A stretch of DNA of 22,429 bases from RGIG1681 sp045648025 (GTDB lineage: Bacteria > Bacillota > Clostridia > Christensenellales > UBA1242), in assembly GCA_045648025.1 (NCBI GenBank), contig JAZRNH010000014.1:1-22429 (forward strand). Reading direction: 5' to 3'. Numbering within the stretch: the first letter of the stretch is position 1; each line of letters starts with the position of its first letter. The translations under genes were made by a program, and so were the position numbers. Shown here in pieces: positions 1-6,631 of the stretch. The notes beneath the pieces are model-generated. The model was not told the DNA's origin and made no database searches. It saw only the letters and a program-made list of their open reading frames with translations.

Positions 1-387
1 GTTGTTGGTGATAAGAATGGTAAAGTTGGTATCGGTCTTGCTAAAGCTCTTGACGTTACTCAAGCTATTGAAAAAGCAACAATTCTTGCTAAGAAAAATA
101 TGATCAATGTTTGCATCGATGGAACAACAATTCCACACGACATCATTGGTAAATTCGGTACAACCAAAGTTATTATGATGCCATCTCCAGAAGGAAAAGG
201 TATCATTGCTGGTGGTGCTGTTCGTGACGTTGTTGAACTTGCTGGTATCAAAGATATCACAACAAAACTTTATGGTTCAAACAACCCAATCAACTGTGTT
301 AAAGCAACATTCGAAGGACTTAAAGCTTTAAGAAGTGCTGAACAAATCGCAGCTCTTCGTGGCAAAAAAGTTGAAGAAATTAGATAG
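1..387 (+). CDS. rpsE: 30S ribosomal protein S5, C-terminal part (5' truncated by window edge)
   Basis: The reading frame is open from base 1 and ends at TAG 385-387. It encodes the C-terminal domain of ribosomal protein S5, which sits near the mRNA entry and decoding region of the 30S subunit and affects translational accuracy. Visible family features are VVGDKNGKVGIGLAKA at the window edge, then GTTIPHDIIGKFG, PSPEGKGIIAGGAVRDVVELAGI and the YGSNNPINCVKATFEGLKAL stretch. The N-terminal double-stranded-RNA-binding half lies outside the window. The next gene, rpmD, begins 13 bases after the stop behind an AGGAGG site, matching the usual rpsE-rpmD-rplO-secY order of the spc operon. Identification is secure; only the start is missing. 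Confidence 0.97.
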   Translation, partial: VVGDKNGKVGIGLAKALDVTQAIEKATILAKKNMINVCIDGTTIPHDIIGKFGTTKVIMMPSPEGKGIIAGGAVRDVVELAGIKDITTKLYGSNNPINCVKATFEGLKALRSAEQIAALRGKKVEEIR

Positions 388-400
388 GAGGAAGATTTAA

Positions 401-802
401 ATGGCAGAAACAAAGAAAACAACAGCAACAAAAACAGTTAAGTCTTCTGAAACTAAAGCAGCTCCAAAAACAACAGCTGCTAAAAAGACAACAGCAACAA
501 AGGCAGCTGCTAAACCAGCAGCTCCAAAAACAACTGTAAAAGCTGCTGCTCCAAAAGCAGAAGTTAAAGCTGCTGAAGTAGTAGAAGAAAAAGCAGTTAA
601 AGTTGCTCCAAAAGCAAAGAAAGGTGATATGCTTAAAGTTACTCTTGTTAAGAGTGGTTCAGGCAGACTCATTAAACAAAAGAGAACTCTTGAAGCTCTT
701 GGACTTAGAAAAACAAATTCATCTAACATTGTTCCAGATAATGCTGCAACAAGAGGTATGATTTTTGTAGTTAAACACTTAGTAAGTGTTGAAAAAGTAT
801 AA
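401..802 (+). CDS. rpmD: 50S ribosomal protein L30 with long Ala/Lys/Thr-rich N-terminal extension
   Basis: The C-terminal 57 residues, from about Met77 (MLKVTLVKSGSGRLIKQKRT, then LGLRKTNSS and TRGMIFVVKHLVSVEKV), are a normal bacterial L30, a small large-subunit protein usually near 60 residues long. The first ~75 residues are an added low-complexity tail dominated by Ala, Lys and Thr with repeated AAPKTT-like units, resembling histone H1-like tails. The extension is in the same open frame. The only good ribosome-binding site (AGGAGG, 387-392) lies just upstream of the ATG at 401. Met77 has only a weak purine-rich stretch (AAAGAAAGG) before it, so the long form is favoured. The tail probably lies on rRNA or is disordered; its function is inferred only. 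Position between rpsE and rplO supports the identification. Confidence 0.93.
   Translation: MAETKKTTATKTVKSSETKAAPKTTAAKKTTATKAAAKPAAPKTTVKAAAPKAEVKAAEVVEEKAVKVAPKAKKGDMLKVTLVKSGSGRLIKQKRTLEALGLRKTNSSNIVPDNAATRGMIFVVKHLVSVEKV
458..534 (+). repeat. Direct repeats inside the L30 extension
   Basis: The 17-base unit GCAGCTCCAAAAACAAC occurs at 458-474 and again at 518-534, exactly 60 bases apart and in frame. It encodes the repeated Ala-Ala-Pro-Lys-Thr-Thr motif. A related unit (ACAACAGCAACAAA) also occurs near 418-432 and 487-501. The pattern suggests the extension grew by in-frame tandem duplication. Confidence 0.8.
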
Positions 803-817
803 TAAGGAGACAAGCTC

Positions 818-1261
818 ATGAAAATTCATGAATTAAAACCAGCAGATGGTTCTACTTCTAAGACAAAAAGACTTGGTCGTGGTATTGGTTCTGGTTTAGG
901 TAAAACTTCTGGTAAAGGCCACAAAGGTCAAAATGCTAGAAGCGGCGGTGGTGTAAGACCTGGATTTGAAGGTGGTCAAATGCCTCTTATTCGTCAATTA
1001 CCTAAAATTGGCTTTACAAATAACTTCAGAAAGGTTTATACTACAATTAATGTAGGTGAACTTGAAGTTCTTGAAGCTGGAACAACTGTTACAGCTGAAC
1101 TCTTAAAATCAAAAGGTTTAATTGCTAAAGTTGAACCATACGGTTTAAAGGTTCTTGGAAACGGTACACTTACCAAATCTTTAAATGTTCAAGCTGCTAA
1201 ATTTACTGATGGTGCAGCTAAGAAAATTGCCGCAGTTGGCGGAACTATTGAGGTAAAATAA
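818..1261 (+). CDS. rplO: 50S ribosomal protein L15
   Basis: The gene encodes 147 residues, the usual length for L15, a late-assembly protein of the 50S subunit. The Gly-rich basic N-terminal half is typical (KRLGRGIGSGLGKTSGKGHK, then GGGVRPGFEGGQMPL), as is the C-terminal signature with GLKVLGNGTLTKSLNVQAAKF and the closing AVGGTIEVK. The start at 818 has AAGGAGA about 8 bases upstream. The stop TAA overlaps the secY ATG by one base (TAATG at 1259-1263), which implies translational coupling between L15 and SecY as in many spc operons. Nothing unusual is seen. Confidence 0.97.
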   Translation: MKIHELKPADGSTSKTKRLGRGIGSGLGKTSGKGHKGQNARSGGGVRPGFEGGQMPLIRQLPKIGFTNNFRKVYTTINVGELEVLEAGTTVTAELLKSKGLIAKVEPYGLKVLGNGTLTKSLNVQAAKFTDGAAKKIAAVGGTIEVK

Positions 1262-2565
1262 TGTTCAAAACCCTTGGAAGCGCTTTTAAAAATCGCGAAT
1301 TACGAAAGAGTATGATAATAACAGTATGTCTTTTACTCGTTTATCGTTTGGGTTGCTTTTTGCCAACCCCAGGACTTTCAAGTGATCTTTATGCAAACTT
1401 AGTTGGTGATGATGTAACAGGTGTTTTATCACTTTTGAATGCAGTAACAGGTAGTGCTCTTGCAAACTCTGCTATATTTGCTCTTGGTGTAACACCTTAC
1501 ATCAATGCATCAATTATCGTGCAACTCTTAGCAGTTGCAATCCCTCCACTTCAAAGACTTTCTAAAGAAGGCGATGAGGGAAGACAAAAAATGAATCTTG
1601 TAACTAAAATTACAGCACTTGTTTTAGCACTTGCTCAAGGCTTAGGTATTGTTTTAGGTCTTGGAGGCGGTTTGGTTGATCCAATTTTTGGTGAAAACTT
1701 AAAATGGCTCACAAGTGTTATGGTTATTGTAATTTTAATTGCCGGAACTTGCTTTACTATTTGGCTTGGTGACAAAATTACAGAACAAGGAATTGGTAAT
1801 GGTTTATCACTTATCATCTTTGTTGGTATTATTGGAACTGCAGCTCAATCAGTTTTAAATGCTATTAAGAATATTTCTAATAGCTTAGTATATTTATGGG
1901 AACTTTTAGGCTTCCTTGCACTTGTTGTGTTAATTTTCTTCCTTATTGTTTTTGTAGATATGGCAGTAAGAAAAATTCCTGTTCAATATGCAAAACAAGT
2001 TAAGGGTAGAAAAATGTATGGTGGTCAATCATCACACATTCCAATGAAAGTTAACTCAAGTGGTGTTATGCCTATTATCTTTGCTTCAGCAATTATCACA
2101 TTCCCAACACTTATTATGTCACTTTGCGGACTTAGTGCTGAAAATGGTGGATTTGCTGGATTCTGGTTCAAATATCTTGGAACCGGCTCAGTTGTTTATA
2201 GTATTTTAACCTGTTTGCTTATTTTGTTCTTTGCATATTTCTATGCACAAATTCAATTTAACCCAGCAGATGTTAGCTTAAATATCCAACAACACGGTGG
2301 ATTTATCCCAGGTATCAGACCAGGAAAACCTACAACTGAATACTTAAAGAAAGTTTCAAATAGAATAACATTGTTTGGTGCAATTTTCTTAGCATTTATT
2401 GCTCTTGTTCCATCAATTTTATTCTCAGCAGTAGCTGTTGGCTCACAAGGTTTGTTGAATTCATTTACCGCAACCGGTATGCTTATCGTAGTATCTGTTG
2501 CAATTGAGTTTAGAGATCAACTTGAAGCTCAACTTATGATGAAGAGACATAAAAACATTTTGTAG
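1261..2565 (+). CDS. secY: Protein translocase channel subunit SecY
   Basis: This 434-residue polytopic membrane protein has ten predicted hydrophobic segments and forms the protein-conducting channel of the Sec translocon with SecE/SecG and the SecA motor. Diagnostic features are the N-terminal FKNRELRKSMIITVCLLLVY, the TM2 segment GVTPYINASIIVQLL, the KITEQGIGNGLSLIIF signature, the cytoplasmic C4 loop with RKIPVQYAKQVKGRKMYGGQ, and the C5 loop with FNPADVSLNIQQHGGFIPG and IRPGKPT, where SecA and the ribosome bind. Its ATG overlaps the rplO stop, so it has no separate leader. The length is normal for Firmicutes. No truncation or oddity is visible. Confidence 0.97.
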   Translation: MFKTLGSAFKNRELRKSMIITVCLLLVYRLGCFLPTPGLSSDLYANLVGDDVTGVLSLLNAVTGSALANSAIFALGVTPYINASIIVQLLAVAIPPLQRLSKEGDEGRQKMNLVTKITALVLALAQGLGIVLGLGGGLVDPIFGENLKWLTSVMVIVILIAGTCFTIWLGDKITEQGIGNGLSLIIFVGIIGTAAQSVLNAIKNISNSLVYLWELLGFLALVVLIFFLIVFVDMAVRKIPVQYAKQVKGRKMYGGQSSHIPMKVNSSGVMPIIFASAIITFPTLIMSLCGLSAENGGFAGFWFKYLGTGSVVYSILTCLLILFFAYFYAQIQFNPADVSLNIQQHGGFIPGIRPGKPTTEYLKKVSNRITLFGAIFLAFIALVPSILFSAVAVGSQGLLNSFTATGMLIVVSVAIEFRDQLEAQLMMKRHKNIL

Positions 2566-2622
2566 CTAGTTCATTAAAATAGTATATAAAAAATTTTTAA
2601 TTTATTTAAAAGGAGAAAATAT

Positions 2623-3288
2623 ATGAAATTTTTAATGTTCGGAGCACCTATGGCAGGCAAGGGAACACTTGCTAATATGTTATCAGAGAAGTATAATCTT
2701 CCAACAATTTCTATGGGTGACATCTTAAGGGGCAGTATTGCTCGTGGAGATGAAGAAGGAAAACTTGCAAAACACTATATGGATCAAGGTAAAATGGTTC
2801 CAATTGAAGTTGTTTGTGCAATGATCAAAAAGAGACTTGCAGAACCTGATGTTCAAGAAGGATTTATCTTAGATGGATTCCCAAGAACACCAGAACAACT
2901 TGATTATTTCGTTAAAGAAAAAATCGCTGAACTTGATGCAGTTGTAAGTCTTGAAGTTCCTTACGAAACTCTTCTTTCAAGAGTTGTTGGTAGAAGAACA
3001 TGTAAATCTTGTGGTTACATTTATAACACAAGCTGGAATCTCGGATATACAGTATGTCCAAAATGTAACGGTGAATGGGGAATTAGAAGTGACGATAATG
3101 AAGAAACTTATAAAACAAGATACGATGTTTATATGAGTGAAACACTTCCAATTTTAGACTATTTCAAAAAAGAAGGAAAAGTTGTTGAAGTTGTTGGTGA
3201 TAAAGAACCAGAACAAAGCTACAACAATATGGTTGAAGCATTTAAAAACAGCTCAGTTCCTGGACTTAAAGAATTTATTGAAGGTTAA
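2623..3288 (+). CDS. adk: Adenylate kinase, zinc-LID type
   Basis: This 221-residue nucleoside monophosphate kinase interconverts ATP + AMP and 2 ADP. The P-loop is GAPMAGKGT (residues 7-15), with Met where the family usually has Gly. The AMP-binding region follows (MGDILR) and then DGFPRT. The LID domain carries a four-cysteine zinc site (CKSCG ... CPKCN, about residues 127-150), typical of Gram-positive adenylate kinases, followed by RSDDNEETYKTR, which holds the catalytic arginines. The gene begins 57 bases after secY behind AAAAGGAGAA and ends in tandem stops (TAATAA). It is likely cotranscribed with secY. The map gene does not follow; a promoter region does. Confidence 0.96.
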   Translation: MKFLMFGAPMAGKGTLANMLSEKYNLPTISMGDILRGSIARGDEEGKLAKHYMDQGKMVPIEVVCAMIKKRLAEPDVQEGFILDGFPRTPEQLDYFVKEKIAELDAVVSLEVPYETLLSRVVGRRTCKSCGYIYNTSWNLGYTVCPKCNGEWGIRSDDNEETYKTRYDVYMSETLPILDYFKKEGKVVEVVGDKEPEQSYNNMVEAFKNSSVPGLKEFIEG

Positions 3289-3314
3289 TAACCTTTAAAA
3301 AGTATAAATCTCAA

Positions 3315-3347
3315 GAATATTAACCTTGATTTTCAAGGTTAATATTC
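3315..3347 (+). terminator. Hairpin after adk, possible terminator or processing site
   Basis: A perfect 15-bp inverted repeat (3315-3329 with 3333-3347; GAATATTAACCTTGA and its complement) closes on a TTT loop just after adk. The T-run does not follow immediately but begins 7 bases later (T6 at 3355-3360). It may be a weak or bidirectional terminator, or an RNA-stability hairpin separating the upstream spc transcript from the infA promoter. Confidence 0.55.
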
Positions 3348-3392
3348 GACAAGATTTTTTAAAAATTTTATACAAAAATTTTATGTTATATC

Positions 3393-3420
3393 TTGACAAA
3401 TATTGATATTTAAATATAAT
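3393..3420 (+). promoter_or_regulatory. Sigma-A-type promoter for infA and downstream genes
   Basis: A perfect TTGACA (3393-3398) and a perfect TATAAT (3415-3420) are separated by 16 bp. The predicted start is near 3427, giving a ~190-nt leader before infA. A 12-base palindrome (GGGAATATTCCC, 3430-3441) lies at about +3 to +15 and could be an operator. This promoter would let the infA-rplQ half be transcribed separately from the spc half. Confidence 0.8.
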
Positions 3421-3426
3421 TATTAA

Positions 3427-3617
3427 GAGGGGAATATTCCCGATTTTTTGCATGTTTAGATATTTTTTAATAGATATTTTGAAAAATGAGATATCTAAAA
3501 TTTTTGGTTTTAGTTAAAAATTGATATTTTTGACTAAAATTTGCAAAAAAATCTCTGCTACAACAGAAGTCGAGAAATTGACAAAAAACAAAATCTTCAA
3601 TTTGGAGGAATAATCTT
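3427..3617 (+). promoter_or_regulatory. Hairpin-rich 5' leader of infA
   Basis: This noncoding stretch holds three dyads. They are the palindrome 3430-3441 followed by T6; TTTAGATAT (3455-3463) with ATATCTAAA (3491-3499), followed by T5; and a 14-bp stem, 3508-3521 with 3526-3539, containing one G-U pair and closing on TGAT. The sequence TAGATATTTT is directly repeated at 3457 and 3471. Two hairpins have T-rich sequence after them, so an attenuator is possible, but no known r-protein leader or riboswitch was recognised. Confidence 0.45.
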
Positions 3618-3836
3618 TTGAGTAAAGATGATGTAATTGAAACAGAGGGAGTTGTTGTTGAGGCTATGCCTGGTGCAACATTTAAAGTTCAAATTGCTGG
3701 TGGACACATTGTTACCGCATATTTGTCTGGAAAACTCTGGAAAAATTTTATTCGTGTTTATGAGGGCGACACAGTAAAACTTGAAATCAGCCCTTATGAT
3801 TTAACTCGTGGAAGAATTATCTGGCGTAGCAAATAA
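3618..3836 (+). CDS. infA: Translation initiation factor IF-1 (TTG start)
   Basis: The 72-residue protein is the standard length for IF-1, an OB-fold factor that occupies the 30S A site during initiation and helps IF-2 and IF-3. The family pattern is clear: SKDDVIETEGVVVEAMPG, then F-V-IAGGHIVTAYLSGK, NFIRVYEGDTVKLEISPYD and LTRGRIIWRSK. The usual HISGKMRMNFIRI segment is here AYLSGKLWKNFIRV, a diverged version with Trp. No ATG or GTG exists at the conserved start. TTG at 3618 is preceded by GGAGG (3604-3608) at a 9-base spacing and gives the expected SKDD N-terminus. It sits behind its own promoter, with rpmJ 32 bases downstream. Confidence 0.95.
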   Translation: MSKDDVIETEGVVVEAMPGATFKVQIAGGHIVTAYLSGKLWKNFIRVYEGDTVKLEISPYDLTRGRIIWRSK

Positions 3837-3868
3837 AACGGGTGTAAATAAATTCGAGGAGAAAAAAA

Positions 3869-3985
3869 ATGAAAGTTAGACCTAGTGTAAAACCTATGTG
3901 TGATGGTTGCAAAGTTATTAAGAGAGACGGTAAAGTTAGAGTCATTTGTAGCAAAAATCCTAAACATAAACAAGTTCAGGGTTAG
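3869..3985 (+). CDS. rpmJ: 50S ribosomal protein L36, zinc-binding form
   Basis: This 38-codon gene begins MKVRPSVKPMCDGCKVIKRD and ends NPKHKQVQG. It is a typical L36, the smallest 50S protein, which stabilises 23S rRNA near the base of the L7/L12 stalk. The zinc-ribbon ligands Cys11, Cys14, Cys27 and His32 are intact, so this is the C+ paralogue. The ATG at 3869 has a GAGGAG site at 3856-3861. It follows infA by 32 bases, matching the conserved infA-rpmJ-rpsM order. About 205 bases of structured noncoding sequence separate it from rpsM. Confidence 0.96.
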   Translation: MKVRPSVKPMCDGCKVIKRDGKVRVICSKNPKHKQVQG

Positions 3986-3996
3986 TTTTCTCTTTG

Positions 3997-4145
3997 GTTT
4001 TGTTTATGGAAGATGATGCTTGGGGAAACAAGACATTCCACTTGCCAAACATTATCTTTCATATACAAAACTAATTTGAACACGGTTTAGAAGCGGCAGG
4101 GAGAAATCCTTTCTAAACAAGTGTTATATTGGAGGCAGTTGCCTC
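3997..4145 (+). promoter_or_regulatory. Structured RNA leader ahead of the rpsM-rpsK-rpsD-rpoA-rplQ block
   Basis: Three hairpins fill the gap between rpmJ and rpsM. Hairpin I pairs 3997-4018 with 4050-4071 over 22 positions, with one U-U mismatch and two G-U pairs; inside it TTGG (4020-4023) pairs with CCAA (4045-4048) and GGAA (4024-4027) with TTCC (4036-4039). Hairpin II pairs AACAC (4079-4083) with GTGTT (4121-4125) and GTTTAGAA (4085-4092) with TTCTAAAC (4111-4118). Hairpin III is GAGGC-AGTT-GCCTC (4132-4145). The rpsM RBS lies about 35 bases further on. By analogy with S4-controlled alpha operons, it may bind S4 (encoded downstream) or another product, but I do not recognise the fold. 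Confidence 0.6.
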
Positions 4146-4191
4146 AAAAAATTTATTTTAAAACAAATTAATTATATCTGTGGAGGATAAA

Positions 4192-4584
4192 ATGGCACGT
4201 ATTGGTGGTGTAGATTTACCAAATGAGAAGAGAGTTGAAATCGGCCTTACATATATTTATGGTATTGGCAGAGTTACCTCTAACAAAGTTTTAAAAGATA
4301 CTGGAATTGATCCAGATACAAGAGTTAAAGATTTGACAGAAGAACAAATCGGTAAAATCCGTGAATACATGGATAAGAACTTAACAACTGAAGGTGAACT
4401 TAGAAGAGTTGTTAATATGAACATTAAAGCTCTCCAAGAAATTAAGAGCTATCGTGGACTTAGACACAAAGCAGGTCTTCCTGTTCGTGGTCAAAACACA
4501 AAATCAAATGCAAGAACAAGAAAAGGACCTAAGAAAGTTGGCACCAAGAAAACAAAACAAATGCCAGCAAAAGGTAAGAAATAG
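4192..4584 (+). CDS. rpsM: 30S ribosomal protein S13
   Basis: This 130-residue protein is S13, which sits in the 30S head and contacts the P-site tRNA and bridges to the 50S subunit. The N-terminus (MARIGGVDLPNEKRVEIGLT), the YIYGIGRVTSNKVLKDTGID helix-hairpin-helix region, the RGLRHKAGLPVRGQNTKSNA signature and a basic C-terminal tail (KKVGTKKTKQMPAKGKK) are all present. An in-frame GTG at 4180 overlaps the GGAGG ribosome-binding site (4182-4186), so the ATG at 4192 is the correct start. The gene leads the alpha-operon block, with rpsK 19 bases downstream. Confidence 0.97.
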   Translation: MARIGGVDLPNEKRVEIGLTYIYGIGRVTSNKVLKDTGIDPDTRVKDLTEEQIGKIREYMDKNLTTEGELRRVVNMNIKALQEIKSYRGLRHKAGLPVRGQNTKSNARTRKGPKKVGTKKTKQMPAKGKK

Positions 4585-4603
4585 TTAAGGAGAAGAAAGA
4601 AAA

Positions 4604-5008
4604 ATGGCAGAAAAGAAAGTTAAAAAAGCTGCAACATCTAGAAAGAAAAAAATTACTACTAATGTTGATAAAGGTAGAGTTTATATTCAATCTTCTTTTA
4701 ACAACACTATTGTAACTGTTACTGATGCTGCAGGAAATGCACTCGCTGCTTGTTCAGCAGGTGCTCTTGGATATAAAGGTAGCAAGAAAAGCACACCTTT
4801 CGCAGCTGGTCAAGCTGCTGAAAAAGCTGCTAAAATCGCAAAAGAATATGGTCTTAAATCAGTCGAAGTATTCGTTAAAGGACCTGGCAATGGTAGAGAA
4901 TCTGCTGTAAGAAGTCTTGCAGCTGCTGATCTTGAAGTTACAATGATCAGAGATGTATCTCCAATCCCACACAATGGATGCCGTCCACCAAAACCAAGAA
5001 GAATTTAA
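4604..5008 (+). CDS. rpsK: 30S ribosomal protein S11
   Basis: This 134-residue protein is S11, a 30S platform protein near the E-site codon. The family core is unmistakable: VYIQSSFNNTIVTVTDAAGN, LGYKGSKKSTPFAAGQAAEK, VKGPGNGRESAVRSL, then VTMIRDVSPIPHNGCRPPKP with RRI at the C-terminus. The N-terminal ~20 residues are a Lys-rich extension of the usual type. TTAAGGAGA lies before the ATG at 4604. rpsD follows after 15 bases. Nothing abnormal is seen. Confidence 0.97.
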   Translation: MAEKKVKKAATSRKKKITTNVDKGRVYIQSSFNNTIVTVTDAAGNALAACSAGALGYKGSKKSTPFAAGQAAEKAAKIAKEYGLKSVEVFVKGPGNGRESAVRSLAAADLEVTMIRDVSPIPHNGCRPPKPRRI

Positions 5009-5023
5009 CCTAAGGAGAAAACA

Positions 5024-5644
5024 ATGGCAAAATATATTAATGCAGACTGCAGACTTTGCAGAAGAGAAGGTACAAAGCTTTTCCTTAAAGGTGAAAGATG
5101 TACTTCTAAAAAATGTGCTTTGGATAGACGAGCAGGTGTTCCTGGTGTGCATCCAACAACAAGAAAGAAAGCTAGTGAATATGCTATTCAACTTCGTGAA
5201 AAACAAAAAGTTAAAAGAGCATATGGTTTATTAGAAAAACAATTTAGAGGCTACTACGAAGAAGCTGCTAGACAAAAAGGTAAAACTGGTGAAACAATGC
5301 TCAGTTTACTTGAAAGAAGACTTGACAATGTTTGTTACAGACTTGGACTTGGTGCTAGTCGTGATCAAGCTCGTCAAATCGTTAACCACACTCACATCTT
5401 AGTTAACGGAAAAATGGTTAACATTCCATCATACCAAGTTAAAGTTGGTGATGTAATTTCTGTTAAAGAAAAGAGTGCAAAGAGCCCACTTTTCGCTTCA
5501 ATCAAAGAAGCAAGAGTTATTGTTCCAAAGTGGCTTGAATTTGAACCATCTAAACTTACTGGTAAAGTTAATGCACTTCCAGCAAGAGAAGATATTGACT
5601 TGACAATCGCTGAAAACCTTATCATTGAATTTTATTCTAAATAA
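5024..5644 (+). CDS. rpsD: 30S ribosomal protein S4, zinc-binding form
   Basis: The 206-residue S4 is a primary 16S rRNA-binding protein that nucleates 30S assembly and, in many bacteria, represses its own operon. The N-terminus has four cysteines in a zinc-binding arrangement (CRLC at 9-12, Cys26 and Cys31). The middle LLERRLDNVCYRLGLGASRD and QARQIVNHTHILVNGKMVNI form the S4 RNA-binding fold, and the C-terminus ends with the usual PAREDIDLTIAENLIIEFYSK-type segment. Its placement between rpsK and rpoA is the alpha-operon order, unlike the isolated rpsD of Bacillus. That makes S4 a natural candidate ligand for the leader upstream of rpsM. Confidence 0.97.
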   Translation: MAKYINADCRLCRREGTKLFLKGERCTSKKCALDRRAGVPGVHPTTRKKASEYAIQLREKQKVKRAYGLLEKQFRGYYEEAARQKGKTGETMLSLLERRLDNVCYRLGLGASRDQARQIVNHTHILVNGKMVNIPSYQVKVGDVISVKEKSAKSPLFASIKEARVIVPKWLEFEPSKLTGKVNALPAREDIDLTIAENLIIEFYSK

Positions 5645-5666
5645 TAAATAAATTGGGGGAGCTAAT

Positions 5667-6620
5667 ATGTTAGAAATCGAAAAGCCAAGGATTGAATTTG
5701 TTGAAGAAAAGGGTGGTTCTTATGCAAGATTTGTTGTTGAACCATTAGAAAAAGGATTTGGTGTTACTATTGGTAATGCTCTTAGAAGAATCCTTCTTTC
5801 AAGTCTTCCTGGTTCAGCTGTTACTAATATTAGAATAGCTGGTGTTGATCACGAATTTATGGCACTTAAAGGTGCTAAAGAAGATGTTACTGAAGTTGTT
5901 TTAAATATGAAAGGACTTGCAGTAAAAATCGATAGTGATGACAAAAACTTTAAAAAGACCTTAAAACTTAAGGCAGAAGGACCAAAAGTTGTTACCGCTG
6001 CTGACATCGAAGAAGATGACGAAGTTCATGTTATGAATAAAAACATGTACATCTGCACTCTTGAAGCTGATGGCAAGTTAGATATGGAAATTATGGTTGG
6101 TCAAGGCAGGGGATATGTTCCTGCTGATAAAAACAAGGATATGAGCCTTCCAATTGGATACATTGCAATTGACAGTATCTATACCCCTGTTAGAAGAGCT
6201 AGTTATGTTGTTGAAAACACCCGTGTTGGTCAAAACACAGACTTTGACAAACTTACACTTGAAGTTACAACAAACGGAACTGTTTCAGCAAAAGAAGTTG
6301 TTAGCTTATCTGCTAAACTTATGAACGAATATAATGAGCTTTTCATTGAACTTGTTGAAAATATGGCAAACACATCAATCTTAGTTAGCCGTGAAGAAGA
6401 TAAAGTTCACAAACTCTTAGTTATGAGTGTTGAAGATATGGACCTTTCTGTTCGTTCTTACAACTGCTTAAAGAGAGCTGGTATTAATACCGTTGAAGAT
6501 TTAATCAAGAAAACTGAAGATGATATGCTTAAAGTTAAAAATCTTGGAAGAAAATCACTTGATGAAGTTATTCATAAACTTGAAAGTCTTGGACTCGGTC
6601 TTAAGACTAATGAAGATTAA
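5667..6620 (+). CDS. rpoA: DNA-directed RNA polymerase subunit alpha
   Basis: This 317-residue alpha subunit dimerises to scaffold beta and beta' and uses its C-terminal domain to contact UP elements and activators. The N-terminal domain shows FVVEPLEKGFGVTIGNALRR and ILLSSLPGSAVTNIRI, with the central GYVPADKNKD and DSIYTPVRRASYVVENTRVG. After a linker, the C-terminal domain (about 250-312) carries MDLSVRSYNCLKRAGINTVEDL and VKNLGRKSLDEV, the helix-hairpin-helix DNA-binding fold. GGGGGAG precedes the ATG. The stop at 6618-6620 is followed 11 bases later by rplQ, whose RBS overlaps the stop. Length and content are normal. Confidence 0.97.
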   Translation: MLEIEKPRIEFVEEKGGSYARFVVEPLEKGFGVTIGNALRRILLSSLPGSAVTNIRIAGVDHEFMALKGAKEDVTEVVLNMKGLAVKIDSDDKNFKKTLKLKAEGPKVVTAADIEEDDEVHVMNKNMYICTLEADGKLDMEIMVGQGRGYVPADKNKDMSLPIGYIAIDSIYTPVRRASYVVENTRVGQNTDFDKLTLEVTTNGTVSAKEVVSLSAKLMNEYNELFIELVENMANTSILVSREEDKVHKLLVMSVEDMDLSVRSYNCLKRAGINTVEDLIKKTEDDMLKVKNLGRKSLDEVIHKLESLGLGLKTNED

Positions 6621-6631
6621 GGAGAAATAAT

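Noticed and set aside
397..819. 140-residue minus-strand frame opposite rpmD
   Set aside because: It is the antisense shadow of the low-complexity L30 extension. It has no RBS and no family pattern, and rpmD is certain.
4180..4191. Upstream GTG start for rpsM
   Set aside because: It overlaps the GGAGG ribosome-binding site and adds MEDK before the conserved MARI start.
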